Assembly: GCF_038397775.1 (NCBI RefSeq)
Contig: NZ_CP151650.1
Span: forward strand, 3,782,001 to 3,846,000
Direction: 5' to 3'
Origin: Pseudomonas sp. RC10
GTDB taxonomy: Bacteria; Pseudomonadota; Gammaproteobacteria; Pseudomonadales; Pseudomonadaceae
Length of the DNA stretch: 64,000 nt
Under the pieces are notes generated by a model. The model did not search any database. It was not told where the DNA came from and saw only the letters and a list, made by a program, of their open reading frames with translations. Positions within the stretch are counted from its first letter, which is position 1, and each line of letters begins with the position of its first letter. The translations under genes and the position numbers were made by a program. Positions 52,992-61,234 of this stretch are shown here, piece by piece.

Positions 52992-54815
52992 CTACTCGCT
53001 GTGCAGGCTGGCATAAATCGACTCTGCGAGCTTTTTACTGATTCCGGGTGCCTTGGCGATTTCTTCGATGCTGGCGCGGGACAATTCCTGCAACCCACCG
53101 AAGTGTTTGAGCAAGTCGCGACGCCGCGTCGGGCCCACGCCTGCCACGCCTTCGAGGGTGGACGTGCGGCGGGTCTTGCCACGCCGGGCGCGGTGGCCAG
53201 TGATGGCGAAGCGGTGGGCTTCGTCCCGGATCTGTTGAATCAGGTGCAGCGCAGGCGAATCGCCCTTCAGCGTGAATTCATGAGCAACGTCGTTTAAATA
53301 CAGGGTTTCGAAACCGGCCTTGCGGGTCGTTCCTTTTGCCACGCCGAGCAAAATGAGGTCCGGCACGGCGAGCTCGTTGAGCACATCACGCGCCATATTC
53401 AACTGGCCTTTACCACCGTCCACCAACAGGATGTCCGGAAGTTTCCCGGCACCGTCGTTGATTTTGCTGAAGCGCCGGGTCAGCGCCTGATGCATGGCGG
53501 CGTAGTCGTCGCCAGCCGTCACGCCTTCAATGTTGTACCGGCGGTAATCGGACTTGATCGGACCCTCCGGGCCGAACACCACGCAGGACGCAACCGTCGC
53601 CTCACCACTGGAATGGCTGATGTCGTAGCATTCGAGCCGCTGCGGTGGCTCATCCAGCTTGAGCACCTCGGCCAGCGCCTCGAAACGCGCCGCGACGTGC
53701 TGACGGTTGGCCAACCGCGCCGCCAATGCCTGTTCAGCGTTGGTCACGGCCAGTTGCTGCCAGCGCGCCCGGGTGCCGCGCACCCGGTGGCTGATGGTGA
53801 TTTCCTTGCCGCGAGAGGCATCGATGGCATCGATCAGCGCCGGGAAGTCGTCATTGACCACGTTCACGATCACTTCGCTCGGCAACTCGCGTTCGCCGCC
53901 CCCAAGAAAATACTGGGCCAGGAACGCAGACATAACCTCCCCGACCTCCTCCTCGATCCCGACCTGAGGAAAGAAATTCTTGCTGCCCAACACGCGACCG
54001 GCACGGACGCTGATGAGATGAACACAGGCGCCGCCAGGGTTGACGAAAGCCGCGACCACGTCGACGTCGCCACTTCCGCCTTCCATGCTTTGCTGATCCT
54101 GAACCCGTCGGAGCAGGCCGATCTGATCACGCAATTCGGCGGCCTGCTCGAAATTCAGCGCCATTGCCGCCTTTTCCATGAGCATGTTCAACTCATCGGT
54201 CAACGCATTGCTGCGTCCTTCCAGAAACATCACCGAGTGACGTACGTCCTCGGCATACACCTCAGGTTCGACGAAATTCACGCATGGCGCTTTGCAGCGT
54301 TTGATCTGGTATTGCAGGCAGGGGCGGGTGCGGTTCTTGTAGAAGCTGTCCTCGCACTGACGCACGTGAAAGGTCTTTTGCAGAATGCTCAGGCTTTCAC
54401 GGATCGCCCCTGCACTCGGGTAAGGCCCGAAATAACGGCCTTTGGCTTTTTTTGCCCCGCGATGGATGCTCAGACGCGGAAACTCGCCGTCGGACAGGTG
54501 CACGTAAGGGTAGGATTTGTCGTCGCGCAGCAAAATATTGTAGGGCGGCCGCGATTCCTTGATCAGCGTCTGCTCCAGCAACAGCGCCTCGGTTTCGTTG
54601 GCGGTGATGGTGGTTTCGACCGACGCGATGCGCCCGACGAGTGCGCCGGTCTTCGGCGCATGGCCGGTCTTGCGGAAATAACTGGCGAGGCGTTTTTTCA
54701 GGTTTTTGGCCTTGCCGACATAAAGAAGCCGCCCGTCGATATCGAACATGCGATAGACACCGGGACGGCCACTGCAGGTGGCAAGAAACGCGCTGGGATC
54801 GAACGATTGGGTCAT
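52992..54815 (-). CDS. uvrC: excinuclease ABC subunit C
   Basis: 607 residues from ATG 54815, one base after the gacA stop (TGAAATG), giving the normal Pseudomonas length; an in-frame ATG at 54830 inside gacA is possible. GIY-YIG nuclease domain ([20 protein letters not shown]), UVR domain ([20 protein letters not shown]), RNase H-like endonuclease with [10 protein letters not shown], and C-terminal helix-hairpin-helix. It makes both incisions in nucleotide excision repair. Confidence 0.96.
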   Translation of the reverse strand: MTQSFDPSAFLATCSGRPGVYRMFDIDGRLLYVGKAKNLKKRLASYFRKTGHAPKTGALVGRIASVETTITANETEALLLEQTLIKESRPPYNILLRDDKSYPYVHLSDGEFPRLSIHRGAKKAKGRYFGPYPSAGAIRESLSILQKTFHVRQCEDSFYKNRTRPCLQYQIKRCKAPCVNFVEPEVYAEDVRHSVMFLEGRSNALTDELNMLMEKAAMALNFEQAAELRDQIGLLRRVQDQQSMEGGSGDVDVVAAFVNPGGACVHLISVRAGRVLGSKNFFPQVGIEEEVGEVMSAFLAQYFLGGGERELPSEVIVNVVNDDFPALIDAIDASRGKEITISHRVRGTRARWQQLAVTNAEQALAARLANRQHVAARFEALAEVLKLDEPPQRLECYDISHSSGEATVASCVVFGPEGPIKSDYRRYNIEGVTAGDDYAAMHQALTRRFSKINDGAGKLPDILLVDGGKGQLNMARDVLNELAVPDLILLGVAKGTTRKAGFETLYLNDVAHEFTLKGDSPALHLIQQIRDEAHRFAITGHRARRGKTRRTSTLEGVAGVGPTRRRDLLKHFGGLQELSRASIEEIAKAPGISKKLAESIYASLHSE

Positions 54816-54816
54816 T

Positions 54817-55461
54817 TCAGGCGCTGGCATCGACCATGCCGTGACGAACGGCCAGCAAGGCCAGCTCGACGTCGCTGCCGATCGAAAGCTTCTCGAAGAT
54901 GCGATAGCGGTAGGTATTGACGGTTTTCGGCGATAGACACAACTTGTCGGAGATGGTTTGCACTTTCTGGCAACCGACGATCATCAGGGCAATCTGGATT
55001 TCCCGCTCGGACAGCAGGTCGAACGGCGAATTGCTGGTCTGTGGCTGGAACGATTTGAGTGCCAGTTGCTGGGCAATCTGCGGGCTGATGTAGCGCTGCC
55101 CTGCGAAGACCAGCCGAATGGCCTGAACCATTTCAGTCAGGCCCGCACCTTTAGTCATGTAGCCCGCCGCACCCGCTTGCAGCAGACGTGTCGGAAACGG
55201 ATCTTCTTCGCAGACAGTGACTGCCACGACCTTGATGTCAGGGTGACTGCGCAGCATTTTGCGCGTGGCCTCAAGGCCGCCGATACCCGGCATTTTGACG
55301 TCCATGAGCACGACGTCGGGCTTGAGCTCTCGCGCCTTCTTCAAAGACTCTTCGCCGGAGTCGGCCTGGCCGACCACCTGCAGACCGTCGATGTCGGCAA
55401 GCATGCGTGTGATACCTGTCCGAACCAGATCATGGTCATCGACAACCAGCACCCTAATCAA
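54817..55461 (-). CDS. gacA: global response regulator GacA
   Basis: 214 residues. NarL-type: receiver with [11 protein letters not shown] and phospho-acceptor D54 in [10 protein letters not shown]; LuxR helix-turn-helix ([30 protein letters not shown]). TTG start at 55461 with GAGG 7 nt upstream, as known for gacA in other pseudomonads. Activated by GacS, it drives rsm small RNAs that titrate RsmA and so controls secondary metabolism and virulence. Co-transcribed with uvrC. Confidence 0.97.
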   Translation of the reverse strand: MIRVLVVDDHDLVRTGITRMLADIDGLQVVGQADSGEESLKKARELKPDVVLMDVKMPGIGGLEATRKMLRSHPDIKVVAVTVCEEDPFPTRLLQAGAAGYMTKGAGLTEMVQAIRLVFAGQRYISPQIAQQLALKSFQPQTSNSPFDLLSEREIQIALMIVGCQKVQTISDKLCLSPKTVNTYRYRIFEKLSIGSDVELALLAVRHGMVDASA

Positions 55462-55652
55462 GCAGACACCTCACAAAAAACAATTTATGGCGATTGCCCG
55501 CCACCTTAACAAAAAGAAAGCGCATGACCTAGGACGAAGCAACGTTCGAACGGCCCTGACAGAGAATCGATAACGAGACCGACACGCTATCATCATCGGC
55601 CGGGAAACTTGCAAAAAATCTTGAGGCGCACGCTCACACGTGCAACGGAAGG

Positions 55653-56018
55653 TCAGTCTTCTTGCGGGGCGGATTTCTTTTCAACGGCGTAGGTCGCCTT
55701 GTATTCCGCCAACGCAGTCGTCAACCGGAGAATGGCATCCTGATCTTCCTTGACCAGTGTTCTGTAGCTGCCCAGCACCCACTCTTCAACCTCACTGAGG
55801 TTTTCGATCGGCACCGGGGTGGGCGAACCGGTCAACACATAGAGCACGTCTACACCTTTGGCAGCCACTGCCGCCAGGTAATCGGCTTTCGGCGTACGGT
55901 CACCGTTTTCGTACTTTCCTTGCGCATTGGGTTCGACACCACCAATTTCGCCGAACGCTCGTTGCGACAGCCCCAAGCGCTCGCGTTCTTCCCTAAGCCG
56001 GGCACCTATTCCACTCAT
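55653..56018 (-). CDS. Xre family phage-type repressor
   Basis: 121 residues from ATG 56018. Cro/CI-type helix-turn-helix at about 6-60 (ARLREERERLGLSQRAFGEI, KYENGDRTPKADYLAAVAAKG), followed by a short helical tail without the LexA-like protease domain. It is divergent from a small DNA-binding protein gene with 82 bp between starts, like a phage lysogeny switch. The frame extends to 56156 but that overlaps the divergent gene. Confidence 0.85.
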   Translation of the reverse strand: MSGIGARLREERERLGLSQRAFGEIGGVEPNAQGKYENGDRTPKADYLAAVAAKGVDVLYVLTGSPTPVPIENLSEVEEWVLGSYRTLVKEDQDAILRLTTALAEYKATYAVEKKSAPQED

Positions 56019-56100
56019 TTGAATGCGTAACCTTGTTGACCCCATCCTTACGAATGGTAGAATCCAGATAAATTTGTACAGACTTGAACGGTTTTGAACT

Positions 56101-56328
56101 ATGCCCGGAATACGCACCGCAGCACAAGCCAAGGCCTGGCTCGAAGAGCAAGGCAAATCCGTTCAAGAATTTGCCCGGGAAAATTGTGTGGACGCGGCCA
56201 CGACCTATCAGATTCTTTCTGGCCGGAAAAAAGGCCGACGCGGAGAATCCCATAAGGTAGCGGTGCTGTTGGGGATGAAAATCGGGGTCATTCCGGACTC
56301 GGCTTCGTCCGCTGAACCCAAGATATGA
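56101..56328 (+). CDS. small Cro-like DNA-binding protein
   Basis: 75 residues. Helix-turn-helix of the type found in phage and pyocin-related regulators: AAQAKAWLEEQGKSVQEFAR, then VDAATTYQILSGRKKGRRG and HKVAVLLGMKIG. It faces the Xre repressor gene across a short control region with repeated TTGAAC sequences (56084 and 56094). No phage structural genes follow. Confidence 0.8.
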   Translation: MPGIRTAAQAKAWLEEQGKSVQEFARENCVDAATTYQILSGRKKGRRGESHKVAVLLGMKIGVIPDSASSAEPKI

Positions 56329-56346
56329 AGTGCGCCGGGGCCGGCT

Positions 56347-56808
56347 TCACGCCTCCAGCACATACTCCATCCAATACAGTGCAGGCTCCTCTCCCACGTG
56401 GCGATAACCGAGCCGAAGGTACAGGCCCGACGCCGGATTGTTCTTGAACACTTTCAGCCGAACCCTCGCACACCCCCGCGTCCTGGCCATTTGCAACACC
56501 CACACCATGACCCATTCCCCCACGCCTTCGCCGCGATAGGCCTCGATCAGTTGAATGTCGCGGATATAAAGGTAATCACTCTCCAGGGTCAGACTGAGAA
56601 AGCCGATCGCCTTGCCCGCCTGCTCCACCACATAACTCTCTCGGTTGGGCCATTCCGTGTCGAAGGCTTCGGGCTGCCAGACCAGACCGTAGTGGCTGTA
56701 ATAGTCACGCATGTTGACCCGCGTCAGCTCTCGAGCGAAGGCTAGCGTCTCATCGGTGGCGGGCCGCAGCTGTAACCGTTTACCCTCGGGCGCGATGAGC
56801 GGCGTCAT
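56347..56808 (-). CDS. GNAT family acetyltransferase
   Basis: 153 residues. GNAT fold with acetyl-CoA motif LIEAYRGEGVGEWVMVWVLQMA and C-terminal NPASGLYLRLGYRHVGEE. Its ATG directly follows the amidase stop (TAGATG), so the two are coupled. Substrate unknown. Confidence 0.88.
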   Translation of the reverse strand: MTPLIAPEGKRLQLRPATDETLAFARELTRVNMRDYYSHYGLVWQPEAFDTEWPNRESYVVEQAGKAIGFLSLTLESDYLYIRDIQLIEAYRGEGVGEWVMVWVLQMARTRGCARVRLKVFKNNPASGLYLRLGYRHVGEEPALYWMEYVLEA

Positions 56809-57582
56809 CTACAGCGCGACCCGGTGTGAACGGGTCTCCCACCCGCTTCCCAAACGCTGCGCAACCAATAGCCCCTCTTCCGCGTCAGGGAGGGCAGCTA
56901 CTTGCGCGCCCTGTTCATCCCACAGCGCGCTGCGCCCTCCGGAATGCCAACCGCCGGTGACGCCCGCATAGTTGGCCATCAAAACAGCCATCCGATAGGT
57001 GCGGGCATGGCCGCTGAGCAACCCAGCGTCGTGTGCGTACCCGCCTTCCGAAATCAACACGCTGGCCGCGTATATTGACGCGCCTGCCTCGGCGGCCCGC
57101 CTTGGGTGAGAGGCCTGGCAGAAATCGGCACAGATGGCCAGCCCGAGGCATTCACTCCCCAAGTTGAACGCTTCGCCGCCCGCTCCGGCCGTAAAGACCG
57201 CTTCCTCGCCACTGTGCAAATGCTGCTTGTGCTGGACGGTCACGCCGCCGTCGGGATGAAGAATGAAGGCAGCGATCGATAGGCCGTCACCGGTGGATGA
57301 ACGGACTGGCGCGCCTACGACCGTGGTCATGCCCCATTCACGTGCCTTCACCAGCAACGGTCGCAGCCGAGTATCCTCCGAAGTGATGGCCATCCCCCGA
57401 GCCAATTCGGGTTCATAACCGGTCAGCGACAGTTCGGGAAACATCAAGAAACTCACCCCGAGTCCCGCCGCCTGCTCCATGAACGCGAGATGCCGAGCGA
57501 TATTGGCGGCGATATTTCCCGCGTCCGACCGGGATTGAGCGACGGCCAGCACCGCTGCACCGGGTGTTTCATTGACATGCAT
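56809..57582 (-). CDS. carbon-nitrogen hydrolase (nitrilase superfamily)
   Basis: 257 residues. Catalytic triad of the superfamily: glutamate in FPELSLTGYEPE, lysine in VQHKQHLHSGEE, cysteine in LGLAICADFCQASHP. Family members are amidases or N-carbamoyl hydrolases acting on small C-N bonds. It is upstream of and coupled to a GNAT gene. Confidence 0.88.
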   Translation of the reverse strand: MHVNETPGAAVLAVAQSRSDAGNIAANIARHLAFMEQAAGLGVSFLMFPELSLTGYEPELARGMAITSEDTRLRPLLVKAREWGMTTVVGAPVRSSTGDGLSIAAFILHPDGGVTVQHKQHLHSGEEAVFTAGAGGEAFNLGSECLGLAICADFCQASHPRRAAEAGASIYAASVLISEGGYAHDAGLLSGHARTYRMAVLMANYAGVTGGWHSGGRSALWDEQGAQVAALPDAEEGLLVAQRLGSGWETRSHRVAL

Positions 57583-57765
57583 GGCTGTTCCTCCTGAGCG
57601 CCGTTTCTTCGATGATTGGTTCGCCGGGGCATTCTACGTGAAGCGTTCATCGCGCCCGTATACGCCAATCGTCAAAGGCTGCCCGAAATCGACACGATTG
57701 AAATTTCCAATTGAATAGACGCGCAACCCTGAAGTAAGCTCGGCGACATTCCATGGAGACAGATC

Positions 57766-57909
57766 ATGTTGCCATCCATTCATACATCGCTTCTGCGCAC
57801 TGCCGACGTCCCGCGTCAGGTAGCGGGCATGGCCATGTGGGATGCAACGACGATCGCCTCCCCGGCTTCTTATTTTTATGGGTATTGGTTTAGCCACTGG
57901 CGCGCCTGA
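57766..57909 (+). CDS. aromatic-rich leader peptide of the DAHP synthase gene
   Basis: 47 residues, ATG 57766 with GGAG at 7 nt. Near the end it reads SYFYGYWFSHW: three Tyr, two Phe and two Trp within 11 codons, just before the stop. This is the signature of a ribosome-stalling attenuation leader for aromatic amino acids. A strong terminator follows 50 bp after the stop and an aromatic pathway gene lies beyond it. Confidence 0.85.
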   Translation: MLPSIHTSLLRTADVPRQVAGMAMWDATTIASPASYFYGYWFSHWRA

Positions 57910-57997
57910 TACCCAACCGGCGCCCACGAATCACGGGACGCCAACCAGAGATAACTCTACCCCCGGTCGGCCTCCCGACCGGGGGTTTTGTTTTTTA
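57879..57997 (+). terminator. transcription attenuator (leader hairpins and terminator)
   Basis: Terminator: CCCCCGGTCGG (57960-57970) pairs with CCGACCGGGGG (57975-57985), followed by TTTTGTTTTTT. A pause hairpin TGGGTAT (57879-57885) / ATACCCA (57909-57915) encloses the last aromatic codons. CAACCGG (57914-57920) can pair, with one mismatch, with CCGGTCG of the terminator and is a candidate antiterminator. Stalling at the Tyr/Trp/Phe codons would open the pause hairpin and free that strand. Confidence 0.8.
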
Positions 57998-58057
57998 GCC
58001 CCTTTGGTTTTAGCCCGTTTGAACAACCGACCAACGCTTCGAATCGAGGAACACGAC

Positions 58058-58210
58058 ATGAACTACAGCACCTATTACCGCAACGACATCGACTTCGCCT
58101 GGCGATTTACCACCCTCCGTTCGGGACAGCCTGCCGCCTCCGATCGGTCACTGACAGGTGGCGCATCAACACTCACGGCCAGTACGGCCCTTTGTCGAAC
58201 ACCCCAGTAG
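58058..58210 (+). CDS. second aromatic-rich small ORF before the DAHP synthase gene
   Basis: 50 residues, ATG 58058 with GAGGA 7 nt upstream, between the attenuator and the enzyme gene. The N-terminus MNYSTYYRNDIDFAWRF holds three Tyr, two Phe and one Trp in 17 codons; the rest is Ser/Thr-rich. It could be a second regulatory leader acting on translation of the enzyme gene, or a relic. No family recognised. Confidence 0.6.
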   Translation: MNYSTYYRNDIDFAWRFTTLRSGQPAASDRSLTGGASTLTASTALCRTPQ

Positions 58211-58251
58211 GTCCGCGCGGGAAAATGCCCGCCGACCAGGAAGCCCGAACC

Positions 58252-59337
58252 ATGAATTCGTCCGTCGCCGCAACACACCTGTCCGACCTGCCGTCCAGCC
58301 CTGTGACCCTGATCGACAGCCACCCTGCCCCACAACGGCTGCCCAGCACCCTGGCATTGAAAAACCAGTTGCCGCTGAGCCCGGCCCTCGCCGCCCAAGT
58401 GGCTGCTCATCGCCAATCGGTACGCGCCATCCTCAACGGCGAAGACACCCGCCTGCTGGTGGTCGTCGGCCCCTGCTCCATTCACGACCCGAAATCTGCG
58501 CTGGAATACGCTGAACGCCTGGCCAACCTCGCCACCGAGGTCAGCGACCAGATGCTGCTGGTGATGCGTGCATACGTGGAAAAGCCCCGCACCACCGTGG
58601 GCTGGAAAGGCCTCGCCTACGACCCGCACCTGGATGGCAGCGACGACATGGCCGCGGGCCTGACCCTGTCCCGACATTTGATGCGCGAGATGATCAGCCT
58701 CGGCCTGCCGATTGCCACCGAGCTGCTGCAACCGATCGCCGCCGGTTACTTCGATGACCTGCTGAGCTGGGTCGCCATCGGCGCCCGCACCACCGAATCG
58801 CAAATCCACCGCGAAATGGCCAGCGGCCTGCACATGCCGGTGGGATTCAAGAATGGCACGGATGGTGGCATCGCCGTGGCTTGCGACGCCATTCGTTCGG
58901 CGGCCCATGCCCATCGTCACTTCGGCATCGACCGCCACGGCCATCCGGCGATCATCGAGACCCAGGGCAACCCGGACACCCACATCGTGCTGCGCGGCGG
59001 GCATGCCGGCCCCAATTACGATCAGGCCAGCGTGGCCACGGTCAATGCCAGTCTGGACAAACACCGCATGGCGGCCCGGATCATGGTCGATTGCAGCCAC
59101 GCCAACAGTGGCAAAGACCCACTGCGTCAGCCCCACGTCTTCAATGACGTCCTGCAACAGCGGCTGGCAGGTGATCAAACGCTGACCGGCATGATGCTGG
59201 AGAGCCACCTTTTCGAGGGTTGCCAGCCACTGAGCGATTCGATGCGTTATGGCGTATCGGTCACCGACGGCTGCCTGGGTTGGGACGGCACTGAACAGCT
59301 GCTGCGTGACGCCGTGAACAAACTCCGTTACAGGTAA
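58252..59337 (+). CDS. 3-deoxy-7-phosphoheptulonate synthase (DAHP synthase), AroF/G/H type
   Basis: 361 residues from ATG 58252 (AGGAAG at 8 nt), standard for type I DAHP synthase. Motifs: VVVGPCSIHDPKSALEYA, VMRAYVEKPRTTVGWKGLAY, ATELLQP, GARTTESQ, GFKNGTDG, GGHAGPNYD, DCSHANSGKD. It joins phosphoenolpyruvate and erythrose 4-phosphate at the entry to the shikimate pathway. Transcription is governed by the aromatic leader upstream. Confidence 0.95.
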   Translation: MNSSVAATHLSDLPSSPVTLIDSHPAPQRLPSTLALKNQLPLSPALAAQVAAHRQSVRAILNGEDTRLLVVVGPCSIHDPKSALEYAERLANLATEVSDQMLLVMRAYVEKPRTTVGWKGLAYDPHLDGSDDMAAGLTLSRHLMREMISLGLPIATELLQPIAAGYFDDLLSWVAIGARTTESQIHREMASGLHMPVGFKNGTDGGIAVACDAIRSAAHAHRHFGIDRHGHPAIIETQGNPDTHIVLRGGHAGPNYDQASVATVNASLDKHRMAARIMVDCSHANSGKDPLRQPHVFNDVLQQRLAGDQTLTGMMLESHLFEGCQPLSDSMRYGVSVTDGCLGWDGTEQLLRDAVNKLRYR

Positions 59338-59638
59338 GTAAGACGTGTGGGAAAGCCAGCTCGCATTCCGCGGCTGGCTTCCCATAACTGCGTCATCATC
59401 GACAGCACGCCGCTGTCGACTTCCAGAGCGATGCCGTAGGAAATTCAGGCGATGCCCGTAAGCCTTTTCGCTCCATCACCTGCTACCAGCAGCAAGCCCT
59501 TTGAATCCAGACTTCCGTTGCCCCGCTCACGCTCACACCAGCGCTACGCCGGTCGTGAAGACCGCAAAAGGTGGCACTCACTGCGTCATATGACTCGCTA
59601 ACCTCGCTCGCCTCACTACCAGCAAGGGATTGCCCGTC
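59338..59638. other. gap between DAHP synthase and lipase genes
   Basis: A hairpin GGGAAAGCCAGC (59349-59360) / GCTGGCTTCCC (59373-59383) with one bulge directly follows the DAHP synthase stop and is probably its terminator, though it lacks a T-run. I see nothing else here. Confidence 0.55.
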
Positions 59639-60523
59639 ATGAATGACACACCTATCACGACCAAATACCCGATCCTGTTGGTCCACGGGCTGTTCGGGTT
59701 TGATCGTATCGGCACGTTCGACATGTTTCACGGGATCGTTACCGCACTGGAGAACGCTGGCTGCCGTGTTCACGTGCCGGTGCTGTCCAGCACCCACGAC
59801 AATGAAACCCGGGGCGAACAGCTTCTCGAACAGATCGACCGTTTCATGAACCGCACCGGCTATTTGAAAGCCAATCTGATCGGCCACAGCCAGGGCGCGT
59901 TAACGGCCCGTTACGCAGCCGCTGTCCGTCCGGACCGTGTGGCCTCAGTCACTTCTGTCTGTGGCCCGAACCATGGCTCCGAAGTCGCGGACTGGGTCCG
60001 GCGGGCGTTGACACCCGGGGCATTGCCGGAACGACAGGCCGCGCGACTGATAAGAGGGTTTAGCTATTTTCTCTCGTTGCTGGGCGGCACCACTGATTTG
60101 CCGCGAGACCCGGTCCGCGCACTGGATGCATTGACAACCAACGGGGTCGAACAATTTAACCGCCGGTACCCTCAGGGCCTGCCAGATGAATGGGGTGGCG
60201 AAGGGCCAGAGCGTGTAGACGGCGTGAACTACTACTCCTGGAGCGGATGCCTGCGAGACACGCTGTTGGACGAAGGGCAAAACGCATTCGACCCACTACA
60301 CTTGGCACTGCGCAGCTATGCCCTGCTGTTTGAGCGCGAGGCCGAACACAACGACGGCCTCGTCGGTCGCTACAGTTCCCATTTGGGTAAAGTCATTCGT
60401 TCCGACTACCCACTCGATCATATGGACGCCATCAACCAGACGGCGGGATGGGTGCGCAGCGATATCGATCCCGTACAGCTTTACGTCGATCATGCAGGCT
60501 TGTTGTTTCGCAAAGGCTTGTAG
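59639..60523 (+). CDS. triacylglycerol lipase, family I.1 (P. fragi type)
   Basis: 294 residues from ATG 59639 (AAGGGA upstream). N-terminus TKYPILLVHGLFGFDRIG and nucleophile NLIGHSQGALTARY closely match the P. fragi lipase; catalytic Asp and His lie in HNDGLVGRYSSHLG and SDYPLDHMDAIN. As in that enzyme there is no Sec signal peptide, and no foldase (lif) gene follows, so it belongs to the foldase-independent group. Confidence 0.92.
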   Translation: MNDTPITTKYPILLVHGLFGFDRIGTFDMFHGIVTALENAGCRVHVPVLSSTHDNETRGEQLLEQIDRFMNRTGYLKANLIGHSQGALTARYAAAVRPDRVASVTSVCGPNHGSEVADWVRRALTPGALPERQAARLIRGFSYFLSLLGGTTDLPRDPVRALDALTTNGVEQFNRRYPQGLPDEWGGEGPERVDGVNYYSWSGCLRDTLLDEGQNAFDPLHLALRSYALLFEREAEHNDGLVGRYSSHLGKVIRSDYPLDHMDAINQTAGWVRSDIDPVQLYVDHAGLLFRKGL

Positions 60524-60628
60524 TTTCCGTGACGGCTTACCCGCTCAGCCTGCGAGCCGGAACTTTCTCGGGAAAAGCGTCCCTTAATCCGGTAGGCTCG
60601 TTCCTTTTTTTGACAGGAGTACTTTCAA

Positions 60629-60910
60629 ATGGCTAAAGCCACTGCCCGCCACATCCTTGTTTCCAGCGAAGCGAAATGCAACGAACTCAAGGCAGAAATT
60701 GAAAATGGCGCTGACTTTGCCGAAGTCGCAAAAGCCAATTCCAGCTGCCCTTCCAGCCGTCAGGGCGGCGACCTGGGTTCGTTCGGTCCTGGCCAGATGG
60801 TCAAGGAATTCGACACCGTGGTCTTCAGCGCGCCGGTCAATGTCGTTCAGGGTCCAGTGAAAACCCAGTTTGGCTATCACCTGCTGGAAGTGACCAGCCG
60901 TCAGGACTGA
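60629..60910 (+). CDS. ppiC: parvulin-type peptidyl-prolyl isomerase
   Basis: 93 residues, the size of E. coli PpiC. Parvulin core KATARHILVSSEAKCNELKA, SSRQGGDLGSFGPGQMVKEF and VKTQFGYHLLEV. Cytoplasmic, single domain. AGGAG is 9 nt before the ATG. Confidence 0.95.
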   Translation: MAKATARHILVSSEAKCNELKAEIENGADFAEVAKANSSCPSSRQGGDLGSFGPGQMVKEFDTVVFSAPVNVVQGPVKTQFGYHLLEVTSRQD

Positions 60911-61234
60911 TTCTGAAGGTTGTCTCTTCAAACGGCTCGCCTTCTAAAGCGGGCCGTTTGCGGTTAAAGCCCTCAAAAAAAGATTCTTGCCTATTCCGGC
61001 AAAGAAATTGCTTCGTTTTGTCTGGTTCACGGTGGTGCACAGGCTTGAGCCCCGGCCGCCCGCGCCGCACTGTAGAGATGTCATCAACCACAGGAATCGT
61101 GCGGTTACAAAGATCACAGCGTTGCGGTACCTTGCCACCGGAGGTAACGAATAAAAACCACAGGACAGACAGCACCTTCCGTCCATGACCTTCAACCCTG
61201 ACATTGCCCGCCAATGTCAGTCAGGATTCGTGTA
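60911..61234. other. gap before the yejA-like gene with two hairpins
   Basis: A terminator-like stem CAAACGGCTCGC (60929-60940) / GCGGGCCGTTTG (60949-60960) follows ppiC. A perfect inverted repeat CTGACATTG-CCCGC-CAATGTCAG is at 61198-61220, ending 2 bp before the AGGA ribosome binding site of the next gene. No gene seen. Confidence 0.65.
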
